A DNA stretch of 64,000 nt from positions 1,262,484 to 1,326,483 of the forward strand of contig NZ_UYZY01000002.1 in assembly GCF_900626075.1 (NCBI RefSeq), read 5' to 3'. Positions 9,783-18,144 of this stretch are shown in pieces (the stretch's first letter is position 1; the number at the start of each line of letters is the position of its first letter). A program made the position numbers and the translations under genes. Source of the stretch: Clostridium transplantifaecale (GTDB lineage Bacteria > Bacillota > Clostridia > Lachnospirales > Lachnospiraceae). Under the pieces are notes generated by a model, which made no database searches, had not been told where the DNA came from, and saw only the letters and a program-made list of their open reading frames with translations.

Positions 9783-11000
9783 ATGGGAGAGAAGAAAAAG
9801 AATAATATGACGGTCCTTTTGGGCGCCGCGTTCCTGATGGCCACATCGGCAATCGGACCAGGCTTCCTGACACAGACAGCCACATTTACGGGCCAGTACG
9901 GATCCGTATTTGCAATGGTTATCATCTGTACGATCCTCCTGGATCTTACAACACAGTTAAACATCTGGTCGATTATCGGGGTTTCCGGTATGCGCGGCCA
10001 GGATATTGCCAATAAGGTACTTCCGGGTCTGGGATATTTTATCGCATTCCTTGTTGCCCTTGGCGGCCTTGTATTCAACATCGGTAATGTCGGCGGCGCG
10101 GCCACCGGACTGAACGTCATGTTCGGCCTTCCAATCAAGGCAGGCACAATTATCGGAGGAGCAATCGGTATTCTGATTTTCCTGTCCAAAGATGCGAAAG
10201 CGGGAATGGATAAGATGACAAAATACCTGGGAAGCATTATGATTCTCGTAGTGCTCTTTGTTGCATTCAAATCCAAACCTCCGGTAGGAGAGGCAGTGAC
10301 AAGCCTGTTCCGTTTCTCTGAAGCTCCGGGACTGGTATTTCCGATGATTACACTGCTCGGCGGAAGCTGCGGCGGATATATTACATTCTCCGGCGCCCAC
10401 CGTCTTCTTGACGCAGGTTTTTCCGGCACAAAAGATCTTCCGGAAGTACGCAGATCCGTTCTTATGGGAATCGGCGTATCCGGCACAATGAGAATTTTAT
10501 TATTCCTGGCAGTTCTGGGCGTTGTTACGGCTATGCCTCAGGTTGTCGGAAGTGATGCATGGGTGGCCAGCCCGCCGGCAGCAGCATTCCAGGCAGGCGC
10601 AGGAGTGATTGGCTATAAGATCTTCGGCCTTGTAATTTTCTTTGCGGCATGTACATCCATTATCGGCGCGGCTTACACATCCGTATCATTCTTAAAGACG
10701 CTGCATCCGTTTATCATGGAGAATGAGAAGTGGTTCGTAATCGGATTTATCGCAATATCAACGGTTATTATGACTTTATTAGGACAGCCGGCGACACTGC
10801 TCGTACTGGCGGGTTCCGTAAACGGACTGATCCTTCCTCTGACTCTTCTGACCATCCTTCTGGCCAGCAGGAGAAAAGACATTGTAGGAGAGAACTACAA
10901 ACATCCTATGATTCTGATCGTTCTGGGAATCGGCGTTGTTCTTCTGACCGGTTATTCAGGCATCAAGGCACTTCCGAAGATTCTGACTATCTTTGGCTGA
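9783..11000 (+). CDS. NRAMP-superfamily permease (YcsG-like), candidate 5-oxoproline transporter
   Basis: 405 residues with 10-11 hydrophobic helices and NRAMP-like sequence. True NRAMP metal carriers bind metal with DPGN in helix 1 and a Met-containing MPH-type motif in helix 6. Here helix 1 reads AIGPGFLTQTA and the helix 6 region reads GSCGGYITFSGAH, so the Asp, Asn and Met ligands are absent. Metal transport is therefore unlikely. Constant linkage of this branch to pxp genes (also in B. subtilis ycsG) suggests that it carries 5-oxoproline or a related substrate. That role is inferred. Confidence 0.85.
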   Translation: MGEKKKNNMTVLLGAAFLMATSAIGPGFLTQTATFTGQYGSVFAMVIICTILLDLTTQLNIWSIIGVSGMRGQDIANKVLPGLGYFIAFLVALGGLVFNIGNVGGAATGLNVMFGLPIKAGTIIGGAIGILIFLSKDAKAGMDKMTKYLGSIMILVVLFVAFKSKPPVGEAVTSLFRFSEAPGLVFPMITLLGGSCGGYITFSGAHRLLDAGFSGTKDLPEVRRSVLMGIGVSGTMRILLFLAVLGVVTAMPQVVGSDAWVASPPAAAFQAGAGVIGYKIFGLVIFFAACTSIIGAAYTSVSFLKTLHPFIMENEKWFVIGFIAISTVIMTLLGQPATLLVLAGSVNGLILPLTLLTILLASRRKDIVGENYKHPMILIVLGIGVVLLTGYSGIKALPKILTIFG

Positions 11001-11067
11001 TAAATTATAACTGTTCCGTCGGGCGGGAGTTTCCTGCCCGGCGTCTGACGAATTCGGAGGGAAATAA

Positions 11068-11796
11068 ATGAGCGAAGTAAGATACCTTGTATCGGGCGAC
11101 TGCTCTGTATGCGTAGAGTTCGGCAACGAGATCAGCCCCGATATCAACAAGAAAATCAGGGCATTCAAAATTGCTGTGGAAAAAAGCGGTATTGAAGGGA
11201 TCGTGGAGACGGTTCCCACCTACCGTTCCCTGCTTGTCTACTACAAGCCGGAAGTCATCAGTTTTAAAGAGATTTCCAAAAAGTTTGAGGAGCTGATGGG
11301 TTCTCTGGACAACATTGAGATTCCGCCGCCATCCGTAATTGAGATTCCGGTTCTTTATGGAGGGGAAATGGGCCCGGATATTGAAAATGTGGCCGAACAC
11401 AACGGAAAGACAGTCGATGAAGTAATAAAGATTCACACATCGGAAGAATATCTGATCTACATGATTGGATTTATCGCCGGATTCCCGTACCTGGGCGGTA
11501 TGAGCAAAGAAATTGCGACCCCAAGGCTGAAAAACCCAAGGGTGAAAATTGACGGCGGCTCTGTTGGAATCGCTGGAGAGCAGACCGGTATCTATCCGGT
11601 GGATTCTCCTGGAGGATGGCAGCTGATTGGAAGGACTCCGCTTAAGCTTTATGACGCGGAGCGTGAAAAACCGGTGCTTCTGGAGGCTGGACAGTACATA
11701 AAATTTAAGTCCATTACCCAGGATGAGTATGACAAAACACTGAAAGCTGTGGAAGACGGCAGCTACCAGTATGTTGTATACGACAAGGAGGTGTAA
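11068..11796 (+). CDS. pxpB: 5-oxoprolinase subunit B (KipI family)
   Basis: 242 residues. The N-terminal half resembles KipI, with the start YLVSGDCSVCVEFGNEI. The C-terminal cyclophilin-like half has IGFIAGFPYLGGM near residue 135 and GIYPVDSPGGWQLIGRTP near 175. It works with PxpA and PxpC. The stop is 2 bp before the pxpC start. In B. subtilis the homologue was first described as an inhibitor of the sporulation kinase KinA, but in this operon the oxoprolinase role fits. Confidence 0.93.
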   Translation: MSEVRYLVSGDCSVCVEFGNEISPDINKKIRAFKIAVEKSGIEGIVETVPTYRSLLVYYKPEVISFKEISKKFEELMGSLDNIEIPPPSVIEIPVLYGGEMGPDIENVAEHNGKTVDEVIKIHTSEEYLIYMIGFIAGFPYLGGMSKEIATPRLKNPRVKIDGGSVGIAGEQTGIYPVDSPGGWQLIGRTPLKLYDAEREKPVLLEAGQYIKFKSITQDEYDKTLKAVEDGSYQYVVYDKEV

Positions 11797-11798
11797 CG

Positions 11799-12896
11799 AT
11801 GGGCGTTAAATTTTTAAATGGAGGATTCCTCACAACAATCCAGGATATGGGACGTGTTGGTTACCAGGAGTCCGGAATGTCTGTGTCCGGCGTTATGGAT
11901 CAGCGCTCTGCTGCGCTTTCTAATATCCTTGTTGGTAATGATGAGAATGAAGGCGTGCTTGAAATCACGCTGATGGGGCCGATGATGGAGTTCACGGCCG
12001 ACAATATCATTGCAGTGACGGGAGCCAACCTTGGACCGAAGTTAAACGGTAAGGATCTGCCGATGTACCAGGCGGTGCCGGTGCATAAAGGCGATACCTT
12101 AAGTTTTGCCGGAATGTTCAGCGGCAGCAGGGCCTATGTGGCTTTTGCGGGAGGGCTGGATATACCGCTTATCATGGGAAGCAAGTCCACAAACCTGAAA
12201 TCCAAGGTGGGAGGATTTGAGGGCAGGAAGCTGGGAACGGGCGATGAAATTGCATTTACCGATCCGAAGACTACTCTTCCCAATATGTATCTGAGAAAAG
12301 TTAAAGCCGACGATTTCACTCCGACGGAGCAGGAGCTGCGCGTAGTGATGGGACCGCAGGACGACTATTTTACAGAACAGGGAATTAATACGTTCTTAAA
12401 TGAAACCTATACGTTTACCAATGAATCGGATCGTATGGGATGCCGCTGTGAGGGCGCGGTGATTGAGCATAAGAACGGCGGTGACATCATCACCGACGGT
12501 ATCGCGTTCGGCGCAATCCAGGTTCCGTCCCACGGCAAGCCAATTATCATGATGGCCGACCACCAGACGACGGGAGGTTATACAAAGATTGCCAGTGTAA
12601 TTTCCGTGGATCTTCCGAAGGTTGCACAATCCAGGCCGGGATACAAAGTAAAATTCAAGAAGGTTTCCATCGAGGAGGCCCAGAAGTTATATATTACCCA
12701 GGTTGAAGAATTCAAAGCGCTGAAAGAAAAGCTTTCCAAAGCGCCGGAACCGTGTGCGGAACGGGATGCGGCCATTCAGGTGGCGGTGGCCCATGAGGCG
12801 CGTAAATACTGGAGCCGGGCGGGTAAATATAAAGTGAAGATCGACGGAGAGGAATTTATCGTGGAAATCCAGGAAGAAAGAGAAGGCCTGCGGTAG
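11799..12896 (+). CDS. pxpC: 5-oxoprolinase subunit C (KipA family, biotin-dependent carboxylase-like)
   Basis: 365 residues. The N-terminus GGFLTTIQDMGRVGYQESGMSVSGVMD is typical (runs as FLTTIQDMGRVGYQ then SGVMD), followed by SDRMGCRCEG and the DGIAFGAIQVPSHGKPI region. It is somewhat longer than the usual 310-340 residues because of a C-terminal tail of about 50 residues (EARKYWSRAGKYKVKIDGEEF). It partners PxpB and is co-translated with it at 2-bp spacing. Confidence 0.93.
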   Translation: MGVKFLNGGFLTTIQDMGRVGYQESGMSVSGVMDQRSAALSNILVGNDENEGVLEITLMGPMMEFTADNIIAVTGANLGPKLNGKDLPMYQAVPVHKGDTLSFAGMFSGSRAYVAFAGGLDIPLIMGSKSTNLKSKVGGFEGRKLGTGDEIAFTDPKTTLPNMYLRKVKADDFTPTEQELRVVMGPQDDYFTEQGINTFLNETYTFTNESDRMGCRCEGAVIEHKNGGDIITDGIAFGAIQVPSHGKPIIMMADHQTTGGYTKIASVISVDLPKVAQSRPGYKVKFKKVSIEEAQKLYITQVEEFKALKEKLSKAPEPCAERDAAIQVAVAHEARKYWSRAGKYKVKIDGEEFIVEIQEEREGLR

Positions 12897-12933
12897 CCGC
12901 ATATTGGAAATTAGAACAGGGAGGTAGATACCC

Positions 12934-13770
12934 ATGAAAGATTACAGCAAGACATCACCGGAAGAAATATGGAAACTGATCCGTTCCGGAGAGATTGATT
13001 ACCCGACAGCGGGAATGTGTGCGGGATATGCTCAGGCAAACCTGGTCATTCTTCCCAAACAGTATGCTGAAGATTTTAAAGAGTTCGCAAGGAAAAATCC
13101 GAAACCATGCCCAATTCTGGAAGTGGTGGAGGGAACTCCCGATGTTCACGACATGGGAGAAGGTTCCAATATTGTGACCGATATCCCGAGATATTTTATT
13201 TACAGGGACGGCGTCAGGGCGGAGGAAGTGACCGATGCCTCCTCCTACTGGCAGGATGATTTTACCGGTTTCCTGATTGGCTGCAGTTTTTCCTTCGAGG
13301 AAGCGCTTATGAAGGCGGGAATCGAAGTGCGCCATATCGCGATGGGCTGCAATGTACCGATGTATAAGACGAATATCCAGTGCGAGAAAGCAGGCGTATT
13401 CGAAGGGCCGACGGTTGTCAGCATGCGCCCGATGACTCCGGAGAATGCAAAGATCGCCAAGGAGATCACCGACCGTTATCCGAATGTTCACGGGGGACCG
13501 ATTCAGATTGGGGATCCGGAAAAAATCGGAATCAGGGATATCAACAAGCCGGATTACGGCGACAGTGTTGAGATCCGCGAGGGAGAAATCCCGGTATTCT
13601 GGGCTTGCGGCGTAACTCCCCAGGCTGCGATTGAGAATGCAAAGCTTCCGCTTGTCATCACCCATGCCCCGGGGCATATGTTCATCACCAATGTGCTGAA
13701 TACGGAGCTGAATGATTTCCTGGAGGCTAAAAAGCAGAAACAGCGGAAACAGCGGAAACAGCTTGAATAA
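12934..13770 (+). CDS. Putative hydro-lyase, DUF1445 (YcsI) family
   Basis: 278 residues. Family motifs include YPTAGMCAGYAQANLVILP near 20-40, the FLIGCSFSFEEAL segment near 113 and AITHAPGHMFITN-like VITHAPGHMFITN near 245. The precise reaction is not established. Position in pxp operons suggests a role in 5-oxoproline or D-glutamate-linked metabolism. The last residues (KKQKQRKQRKQLE) are encoded by short cag/gga-rich microrepeats that continue past the stop, so the tail has probably grown by slippage. A terminator follows at 13921. Confidence 0.88.
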   Translation: MKDYSKTSPEEIWKLIRSGEIDYPTAGMCAGYAQANLVILPKQYAEDFKEFARKNPKPCPILEVVEGTPDVHDMGEGSNIVTDIPRYFIYRDGVRAEEVTDASSYWQDDFTGFLIGCSFSFEEALMKAGIEVRHIAMGCNVPMYKTNIQCEKAGVFEGPTVVSMRPMTPENAKIAKEITDRYPNVHGGPIQIGDPEKIGIRDINKPDYGDSVEIREGEIPVFWACGVTPQAAIENAKLPLVITHAPGHMFITNVLNTELNDFLEAKKQKQRKQRKQLE

Positions 13771-13920
13771 CAGAAACTGCTTAAATAACAGAAGCAGATT
13801 GAATGACGGAAGCGGGAGAAATAAAACAGCGTCTGTAATAACGGACACAGCAGTAAAGTTGCCTTATCTAATTATGTATATAATATAAGGAAAAAAAGTT
13901 CATTACAAAAAAGCGGCGGG

Positions 13921-13966
13921 AAGAGGAGAGATGTTCCGGAAAGGGAAGCTCTCCTTTTCTCTTTGT
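13921..13966 (+). terminator. Terminator of the pxp operon
   Basis: Stem GGAGAG (13925-13930) with CTCTCC (13949-13954), extended by A-T pairs and followed by TTTTCTCTTTGT. Repeat copy A begins a few bases later. Confidence 0.7.
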
Positions 13967-13969
13967 ATT

Positions 13970-14865
13970 GGGATTTAATTGAGATGCGAGGACGCCTCTG
14001 TAAGACGGCGGACGGGGGAGTGGGAGGGTGTATATGAGTCTTCAGTCCCGGTTTGCAGGGGATGGTGAGGGGGAATCCAGGAGAAAAAATTCCTACGGGG
14101 ACTCGCTCTCGCTAGTGGAATGCGCAACGGATGCTAGATTCGGTAAAACCTCATCAAGCACCGGCGGATTCCAAGGTCCCCTTCGGAAAGTTTTCTCCTT
14201 CCTTCCCCGGGCAGGTTGTCGACGGGACTGAAGACTCAGCGAAGGGTGTTGCCCCGTCCGCCGTCTTCAGGGGCTGATGGTCTCTTTCGTCAAGTGCGGG
14301 AGAGGTATTGACGCGGCCACTATGTGGTCGTGAACCTTTTACCTTTTGAAGATGTTTCAGGCTGAATTAGGAGATAAATCCAAAACTAAATTTAATGAGT
14401 AAACAAAAATATAATGGTTATTCAAAGATAGGTCAGGTGCTAAAGCTCAGGCTCATCAATTTAATACCATACAGGAGGAGGCATTCTCCTGAAATTCGAG
14501 GAAACGTAGTGGCAGCGACAGTAGTCCCCGCACTTGAAGGAACAGAACAAATCAGCGGCCGCAGGCCGGGGAGCGGGATGGCGAAAACCTTCGCGTCTTC
14601 AGTCCCGGTCCATAACCTGCCTGTGGGGAAGAAGGGAGAAAAAGATTCCGGAGGGAACCTGGAGTTCATTGGCACTTACCGAGGTTTTTTACGAGGTTAG
14701 TACCATTATGTACTCCGAAGAGCGCAAGCGTTTCCCGCAGGAACTTTTTCTGCCCGGATTCCTCACCTGCGACAGCCTAACGCCCGGGACTGAAGACTCA
14801 CAACCTTCCTCTCACCATCCCGAACCCCGACCGTCCCGGCGGCGTTCTCATTCCCCAATTAAATC
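13970..14865 (+). repeat. Nested-palindrome repeat, copy A
   Basis: The longest copy at 896 bp. The left terminus GGGATTTAATTGAG pairs with the right terminus CCCCAATTAAATC. The left half holds a long hairpin whose stem GAGTCTTCAGTCCC recurs as GGGACTGAAGACTC. The right half holds a second hairpin with GTCTTCAGTCCC and GGGACTGAAGAC. The central linker (about 14340-14500) differs from copies B-D, so this copy has diverged or recombined in the middle. ORFs inside it are not conserved in frame between copies. It lies between the pxp operon terminator and the rplM promoter. Confidence 0.9.
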
Positions 14866-14906
14866 ATAAATTGTTGAAAAAACCTTGATTTTAAAGGAAA
14901 AAGAGG

Positions 14907-14935
14907 TTGACACGTCCGGCAGAGTGTAATATAAT
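14907..14935 (+). promoter_or_regulatory. Consensus sigma-A promoter of rplM-rpsI
   Basis: Perfect TTGACA, 17-bp spacer, perfect TATAAT. The transcript would have a leader of about 100 nt, the place where an autoregulatory L13 leader occurs in other Firmicutes. I did not confirm that fold by eye. It starts 42 bp after repeat copy A, so these ribosomal genes have their own promoter and do not rely on read-through from truA. Confidence 0.93.
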
Positions 14936-15041
14936 GTATAACTGTGACATCAGGAGAAAATGCCTGTACCAATGCCCCGGAACAGACATTTTATGATAAA
15001 GTTAATCTCAAATATCTGATAGTAAAACAGGAGGTCAACCA

Positions 15042-15476
15042 ATGAAGAGTTTTATGGCTAGTCCAGCAACAATCGAGAGAAAATGGTACGTAGTTGACGC
15101 TACAGGATATACATTAGGTCGTCTGGCATCAGAAGTAGCAAAGGTTTTAAGAGGTAAGAACAAACCGATCTTTACACCACACGTAGACTGCGGTGATTAC
15201 GTAATCGTGGTAAATGCAGATCAGATTAAAGTAACAGGCAAGAAGTTAGATCAGAAGATCTACTACAATCACTCTGACTATGTAGGCGGTATGAGAGAGA
15301 CTACATTAAAAGAGATGATGGCTAAAAAACCTGAGAAGGTAATGGAATTAGCAGTTAAGGGAATGCTTCCAAAAGGACCTTTAGGAAAGAGTATGCTTAC
15401 AAAACTTCATGTTTATGCTGGTCCAGAGCATGAGCAGACAGCTCAGAAACCAGAAGTTTTAGAAATCAAATTTTAA
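15042..15476 (+). CDS. rplM: 50S ribosomal protein L13
   Basis: A 144-residue large-subunit protein of standard length. Family motifs [33 protein letters not shown], and [19 protein letters not shown] are present. The start is set by AGGAGG 8 bases upstream. It is co-transcribed with rpsI. Codon use is visibly biased toward a few codons, as expected for a highly expressed gene and unlike the neighbouring accessory genes. It is normally downstream of truA, but here the pxp block intervenes. Confidence 0.98.
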   Translation: MKSFMASPATIERKWYVVDATGYTLGRLASEVAKVLRGKNKPIFTPHVDCGDYVIVVNADQIKVTGKKLDQKIYYNHSDYVGGMRETTLKEMMAKKPEKVMELAVKGMLPKGPLGKSMLTKLHVYAGPEHEQTAQKPEVLEIKF

Positions 15477-15504
15477 TTAAAGGTGCTGGAAGGAGGAAAC
15501 AATA

Positions 15505-15897
15505 ATGGCTAACGCAAAATTTTACGGAACAGGCAGAAGAAAAAAATCTATCGCCAGAGTATATATTGTACCAGGTACAGGTAATATCACAATCAACAAG
15601 AGAGATATCAATGAGTATTTCGGCCTTGAAACACTTAAGGTAGTTGTACGCCAGCCACTCACAGCAACAGAGACAGTCGATAAATTCGACGTAATTGTTA
15701 CTGTACGCGGAGGTGGATTCACAGGACAGGCAGGAGCTATCCGTCATGGCCTTTCCAGAGCTCTTCTTCAGGCTGACGCTGATTACAGACCAATCCTCAA
15801 GAAAGAGGGCTACTTAACACGTGACCCAAGAATGAAAGAGAGAAAGAAATACGGTCTCAAAGCAGCTCGTCGTGCTCCACAGTTCAGCAAACGATAA
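15505..15897 (+). CDS. rpsI: 30S ribosomal protein S9
   Basis: A 130-residue small-subunit protein. It starts [19 protein letters not shown], has [19 protein letters not shown] in the middle and ends with the basic RRAPQFSKR tail that reaches the ribosomal P site. GGAGG lies just upstream and the gene is 28 bp after rplM. A strong terminator follows. Confidence 0.98.
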   Translation: MANAKFYGTGRRKKSIARVYIVPGTGNITINKRDINEYFGLETLKVVVRQPLTATETVDKFDVIVTVRGGGFTGQAGAIRHGLSRALLQADADYRPILKKEGYLTRDPRMKERKKYGLKAARRAPQFSKR

Positions 15898-15943
15898 GAA
15901 ATCATATTGTTCGGAACATCTTTTGGTGCTCAGAACACTCTAC

Positions 15944-15980
15944 AACATCCCAGGACATTTTGTTTTGGGATGTTTTTTTA
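15944..15980 (+). terminator. Terminator of rplM-rpsI
   Basis: Stem AACATCCCA (15944-15952) with TGGGATGTT (15966-15974), followed by a run of T. Confidence 0.92.
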
Positions 15981-16003
15981 TACTATTGTGGTATACTAAA
16001 AAT

Positions 16004-16174
16004 ATGAGCACAGGTGTTTTCTGGGGAAACATATCTGATAATAGGCAGAAGGATGTTGCAGCATATTATAGAAAATTAGAAAGGATTGATACGATGGACA
16101 TAATAAAAGAAAGAATTGGAAAAAAACATTCTGTTAAAGTCATATCATCCGCTGACCAGAAAAAATATATCTGA
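16004..16174 (+). CDS. Possible small protein, 56 residues
   Basis: An open frame starting MSTGVFWGNISDNRQKD and ending SSADQKKYI. No clear ribosome site precedes the ATG. GGTATACTAAAA just upstream could be an extended -10 box. The stop is 13 bp before the next small frame. No family is recognised. It may be a real small gene or a remnant left in the rpsI-phoH gap. Confidence 0.3.
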   Translation: MSTGVFWGNISDNRQKDVAAYYRKLERIDTMDIIKERIGKKHSVKVISSADQKKYI

Positions 16175-16187
16175 TAAGGATCTTTAG

Positions 16188-16328
16188 ATGGATGCAAGGG
16201 CTACACAGGCGGTCAAAGCAGCGCTTGCAAAAGCAGAATTTTTCAAAAAACCAGTAGCAAAATACGATCTTAAAACAAAAAGGGTCTATGTAGAATATGC
16301 AGACGGAGAGAAAAAACGTGTCAAATAA
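16188..16328 (+). CDS. Possible small protein, 46 residues
   Basis: An open frame beginning MDARATQAVKAALAKAEFF and ending YADGEKKRVK. It is basic, with a beta-hairpin-like end. A weak AAGGAT lies 10 bases upstream. Length and codon use look gene-like, but no family is recognised. It could be a conserved small protein or the tail of a decayed gene. Confidence 0.35.
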   Translation: MDARATQAVKAALAKAEFFKKPVAKYDLKTKRVYVEYADGEKKRVK

Positions 16329-16424
16329 GAAACCGATGATTCTGACATTGGCGGGACCAAATGATTTATGGTCGGAAGATAAGAGAATGGGTTTAATCGA
16401 ATAAGCAGGATTATTAAGACTAAG

Positions 16425-16452
16425 AACCTTCCGGGATTCAGCGGAAGGTTTT
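16425..16452 (+). terminator. Terminator after the small ORFs
   Basis: Stem AACCTTCCG with CGGAAGGTT (16425-16450) followed by TTATT. It supports real transcription of the two small frames. The 37-bp dispersed repeat starts right after it. Confidence 0.7.
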
Positions 16453-16489
16453 ATTGAGTGGCAATGAAAAGTTAGCGAAGCGTACTTTT
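16453..16489 (+). repeat. 37-bp dispersed repeat, copy 1
   Basis: Begins ATTGAGTGGCAATGAAAAG and contains GCGAAGCG flanked by AAAAGT and CTTTT. It matches 53953-53989 on the other strand at 34 of 37 positions. Both copies directly follow a terminator hairpin. Confidence 0.8.
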
Positions 16490-16554
16490 TTTGTTTGATT
16501 TTGATAAGATTTTACATAACCTGCTAGCACAGCGCACACAGGCCTTACATTGGA

Positions 16555-16602
16555 CAGTTATAATAACAGCAGGGAGAGGAGTCCCTGCTGTTATTATAAC
16601 TG
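16555..16602 (+). repeat. Perfect 21-bp inverted repeat upstream of phoH-like gene
   Basis: Bases 16555-16575 pair perfectly with 16582-16602 around a 6-nt loop. There is no T-run on either side, so it is a poor terminator. It contains TATAAT in the left arm, but no -35 box is placed correctly. It may be an RNA leader hairpin, an operator or a small palindromic repeat. Confidence 0.75.
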
Positions 16603-16686
16603 CCTGAAAAAACTACTTCTCAGGCATGTCTGATTATCATATGATAGAGCAGGTAAGAAAATTGCCTGAAAGAAGGAGGCCTGTGA

Positions 16687-18144
16687 ATGATTAAAACCTA
16701 TGTGGTAGATACGAATGTTCTGATTCAGGCGCCATATGCGCTGAATTGTTTTGAAGATAACCAGGTGGTACTGCCGGTCGTGGTATTGGAGGAGCTGGAT
16801 AACCTGAAAAAGGCCGAGGGAGAGAGAGGAAACAATGCCAGAACCGCCATACGCCTGCTGGAGCAGTTGAGAGTTTCCGGCGATCTGCTCAAAGGGGTCG
16901 GACTGCCGGGAGGAGGCACGCTGCGGGTTGAAAAGAACTTTGTGGACGTGAAGCTTCCAAGAGATCTCCCCGAGGAGAAGGCGGATAACAGGATTTTAAA
17001 GGTCTGTAAAGGCCTGTCGGAGCAGATTTCCGGCTGGATGGAGGATGAGCGGGAAGAGTCGAAATCACCGGAAGAGGCGGGGCAGCCGGAGGGAAAAGGA
17101 CAGCCGGAGGATAAGGGACAGGGGATTCTTGTTACAAAAGATATCCTTCTGCGTATCAAGGCACAGATCATCGGTATCAGAGCAGAGGACTTTACCACAG
17201 AGCAGGTTTCCGACAAAGATGGGCAGTATCAGGGAAGGACCGAGGTCTATGTCCCTGAGGAGTTGTTTCAGGAGTTCAAAAAAAACGGAATTCCCGTAGA
17301 TGCGGTTTACACGGCGAATTCGGAGGGGATCCATTCCGGTGTGAAGCTGGAAGAAAACGAGTTTGTCATCCTGAAGGCAGATCAGTCTACCAAAAAAACA
17401 CAGCTCGGCCGGGTGGAGAACGGAGTAATCCGGGAGCTGGAATTTAAGAAAACCCGCCCCTACGGCGTCAGTCCCAGGAATGCAGGGCAGTATTTCCTCC
17501 AGGAGGCGCTGATGCAGCCGGCCTCTAAAGCACCCCTTGTAATTATCAAGGGTATGGCAGGAACGAGCAAGACATTTTATTCCCTGGCCGTGGGACTGGA
17601 AAAGCTGGTAAATAATCCGAACGGAGAGTACCGGAGAATCCTGGTAAGCCGTCCGAACGCCCAATTTGACACGGACATCGGCTTTCTCCCCGGTACCGAA
17701 CAGGAGAAAATTTCACCGCTTATGAGACCAATTATCGACAACCTGGAGCAGTTGATTGATTCCAACGAGGAACAGCGCTACTCCAATGAAAAAGAGCTGA
17801 GCGACAAGATAGAGGAACTTTTCGACCGGGGAATGATACAGGCGGAGGCGCTCAATTACATCAGGGGCCGCTCCATTGTAAAAACGTATCTGATTATCGA
17901 CGAGGCACAAAATATGACGCCCAACCAGGTGAAAGGAATCATCACGCGGGCTGGGAAAGACACAAAAATCATTCTGCTGGGAGACCCCAACCAGATCGAC
18001 CGCCCTTATCTGGACGAAAAGACAAACGGGCTCAGTTATGCGGCGGAATACATGAAAGGCAGCCCGCTCTGCTGGCAGCTCACCATGACTGCGGAAGAAT
18101 GCGAGCGTTCCCTGCTGGCCATGGATGCGATAAAGCGGTTATAA
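16687..18144 (+). CDS. PIN domain / PhoH-like ATPase fusion (YlaK type)
   Basis: 485 residues. The N-terminal PIN ribonuclease-like domain has Asp8 in YVVDTNVLIQAPY and the LPVVVLEELDNL segment. The C-terminal PhoH P-loop ATPase has Walker A GMAGTSKT at 289-296 (GTSKT instead of the common GTGKT) and Walker B YLIIDEAQNMTPNQ. Such fusions are thought to act on RNA. A hydrophilic insertion (EREESKSPEEAGQPEGKGQ) interrupts the PIN domain at about 120-145. The stop codon directly abuts repeat copy B. Confidence 0.9.
   Translation: MIKTYVVDTNVLIQAPYALNCFEDNQVVLPVVVLEELDNLKKAEGERGNNARTAIRLLEQLRVSGDLLKGVGLPGGGTLRVEKNFVDVKLPRDLPEEKADNRILKVCKGLSEQISGWMEDEREESKSPEEAGQPEGKGQPEDKGQGILVTKDILLRIKAQIIGIRAEDFTTEQVSDKDGQYQGRTEVYVPEELFQEFKKNGIPVDAVYTANSEGIHSGVKLEENEFVILKADQSTKKTQLGRVENGVIRELEFKKTRPYGVSPRNAGQYFLQEALMQPASKAPLVIIKGMAGTSKTFYSLAVGLEKLVNNPNGEYRRILVSRPNAQFDTDIGFLPGTEQEKISPLMRPIIDNLEQLIDSNEEQRYSNEKELSDKIEELFDRGMIQAEALNYIRGRSIVKTYLIIDEAQNMTPNQVKGIITRAGKDTKIILLGDPNQIDRPYLDEKTNGLSYAAEYMKGSPLCWQLTMTAEECERSLLAMDAIKRL

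Noticed and set aside
14028..14231. Similar ORFs in the repeats (starting MSLQSR..., about 67-130 residues) as a protein family
   Set aside because: They recur only because the DNA repeats. Frames break at the same place in different ways (one base more or fewer after the FQG codons), lengths differ and no ribosome site precedes them consistently.
13970..14865. Repeat as a group II intron, IS with a decayed transposase, or CRISPR-like array
   Set aside because: No reverse transcriptase or transposase remnant, no intron domain V-like end, no regular short repeats with unique spacers, and no convincing target-site duplication.
15872..16174. 100-residue ORF starting inside rpsI
   Set aside because: Its first part overlaps the S9 gene and the terminator. 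Only the last 56 codons, from the ATG at 16004, could be a gene.
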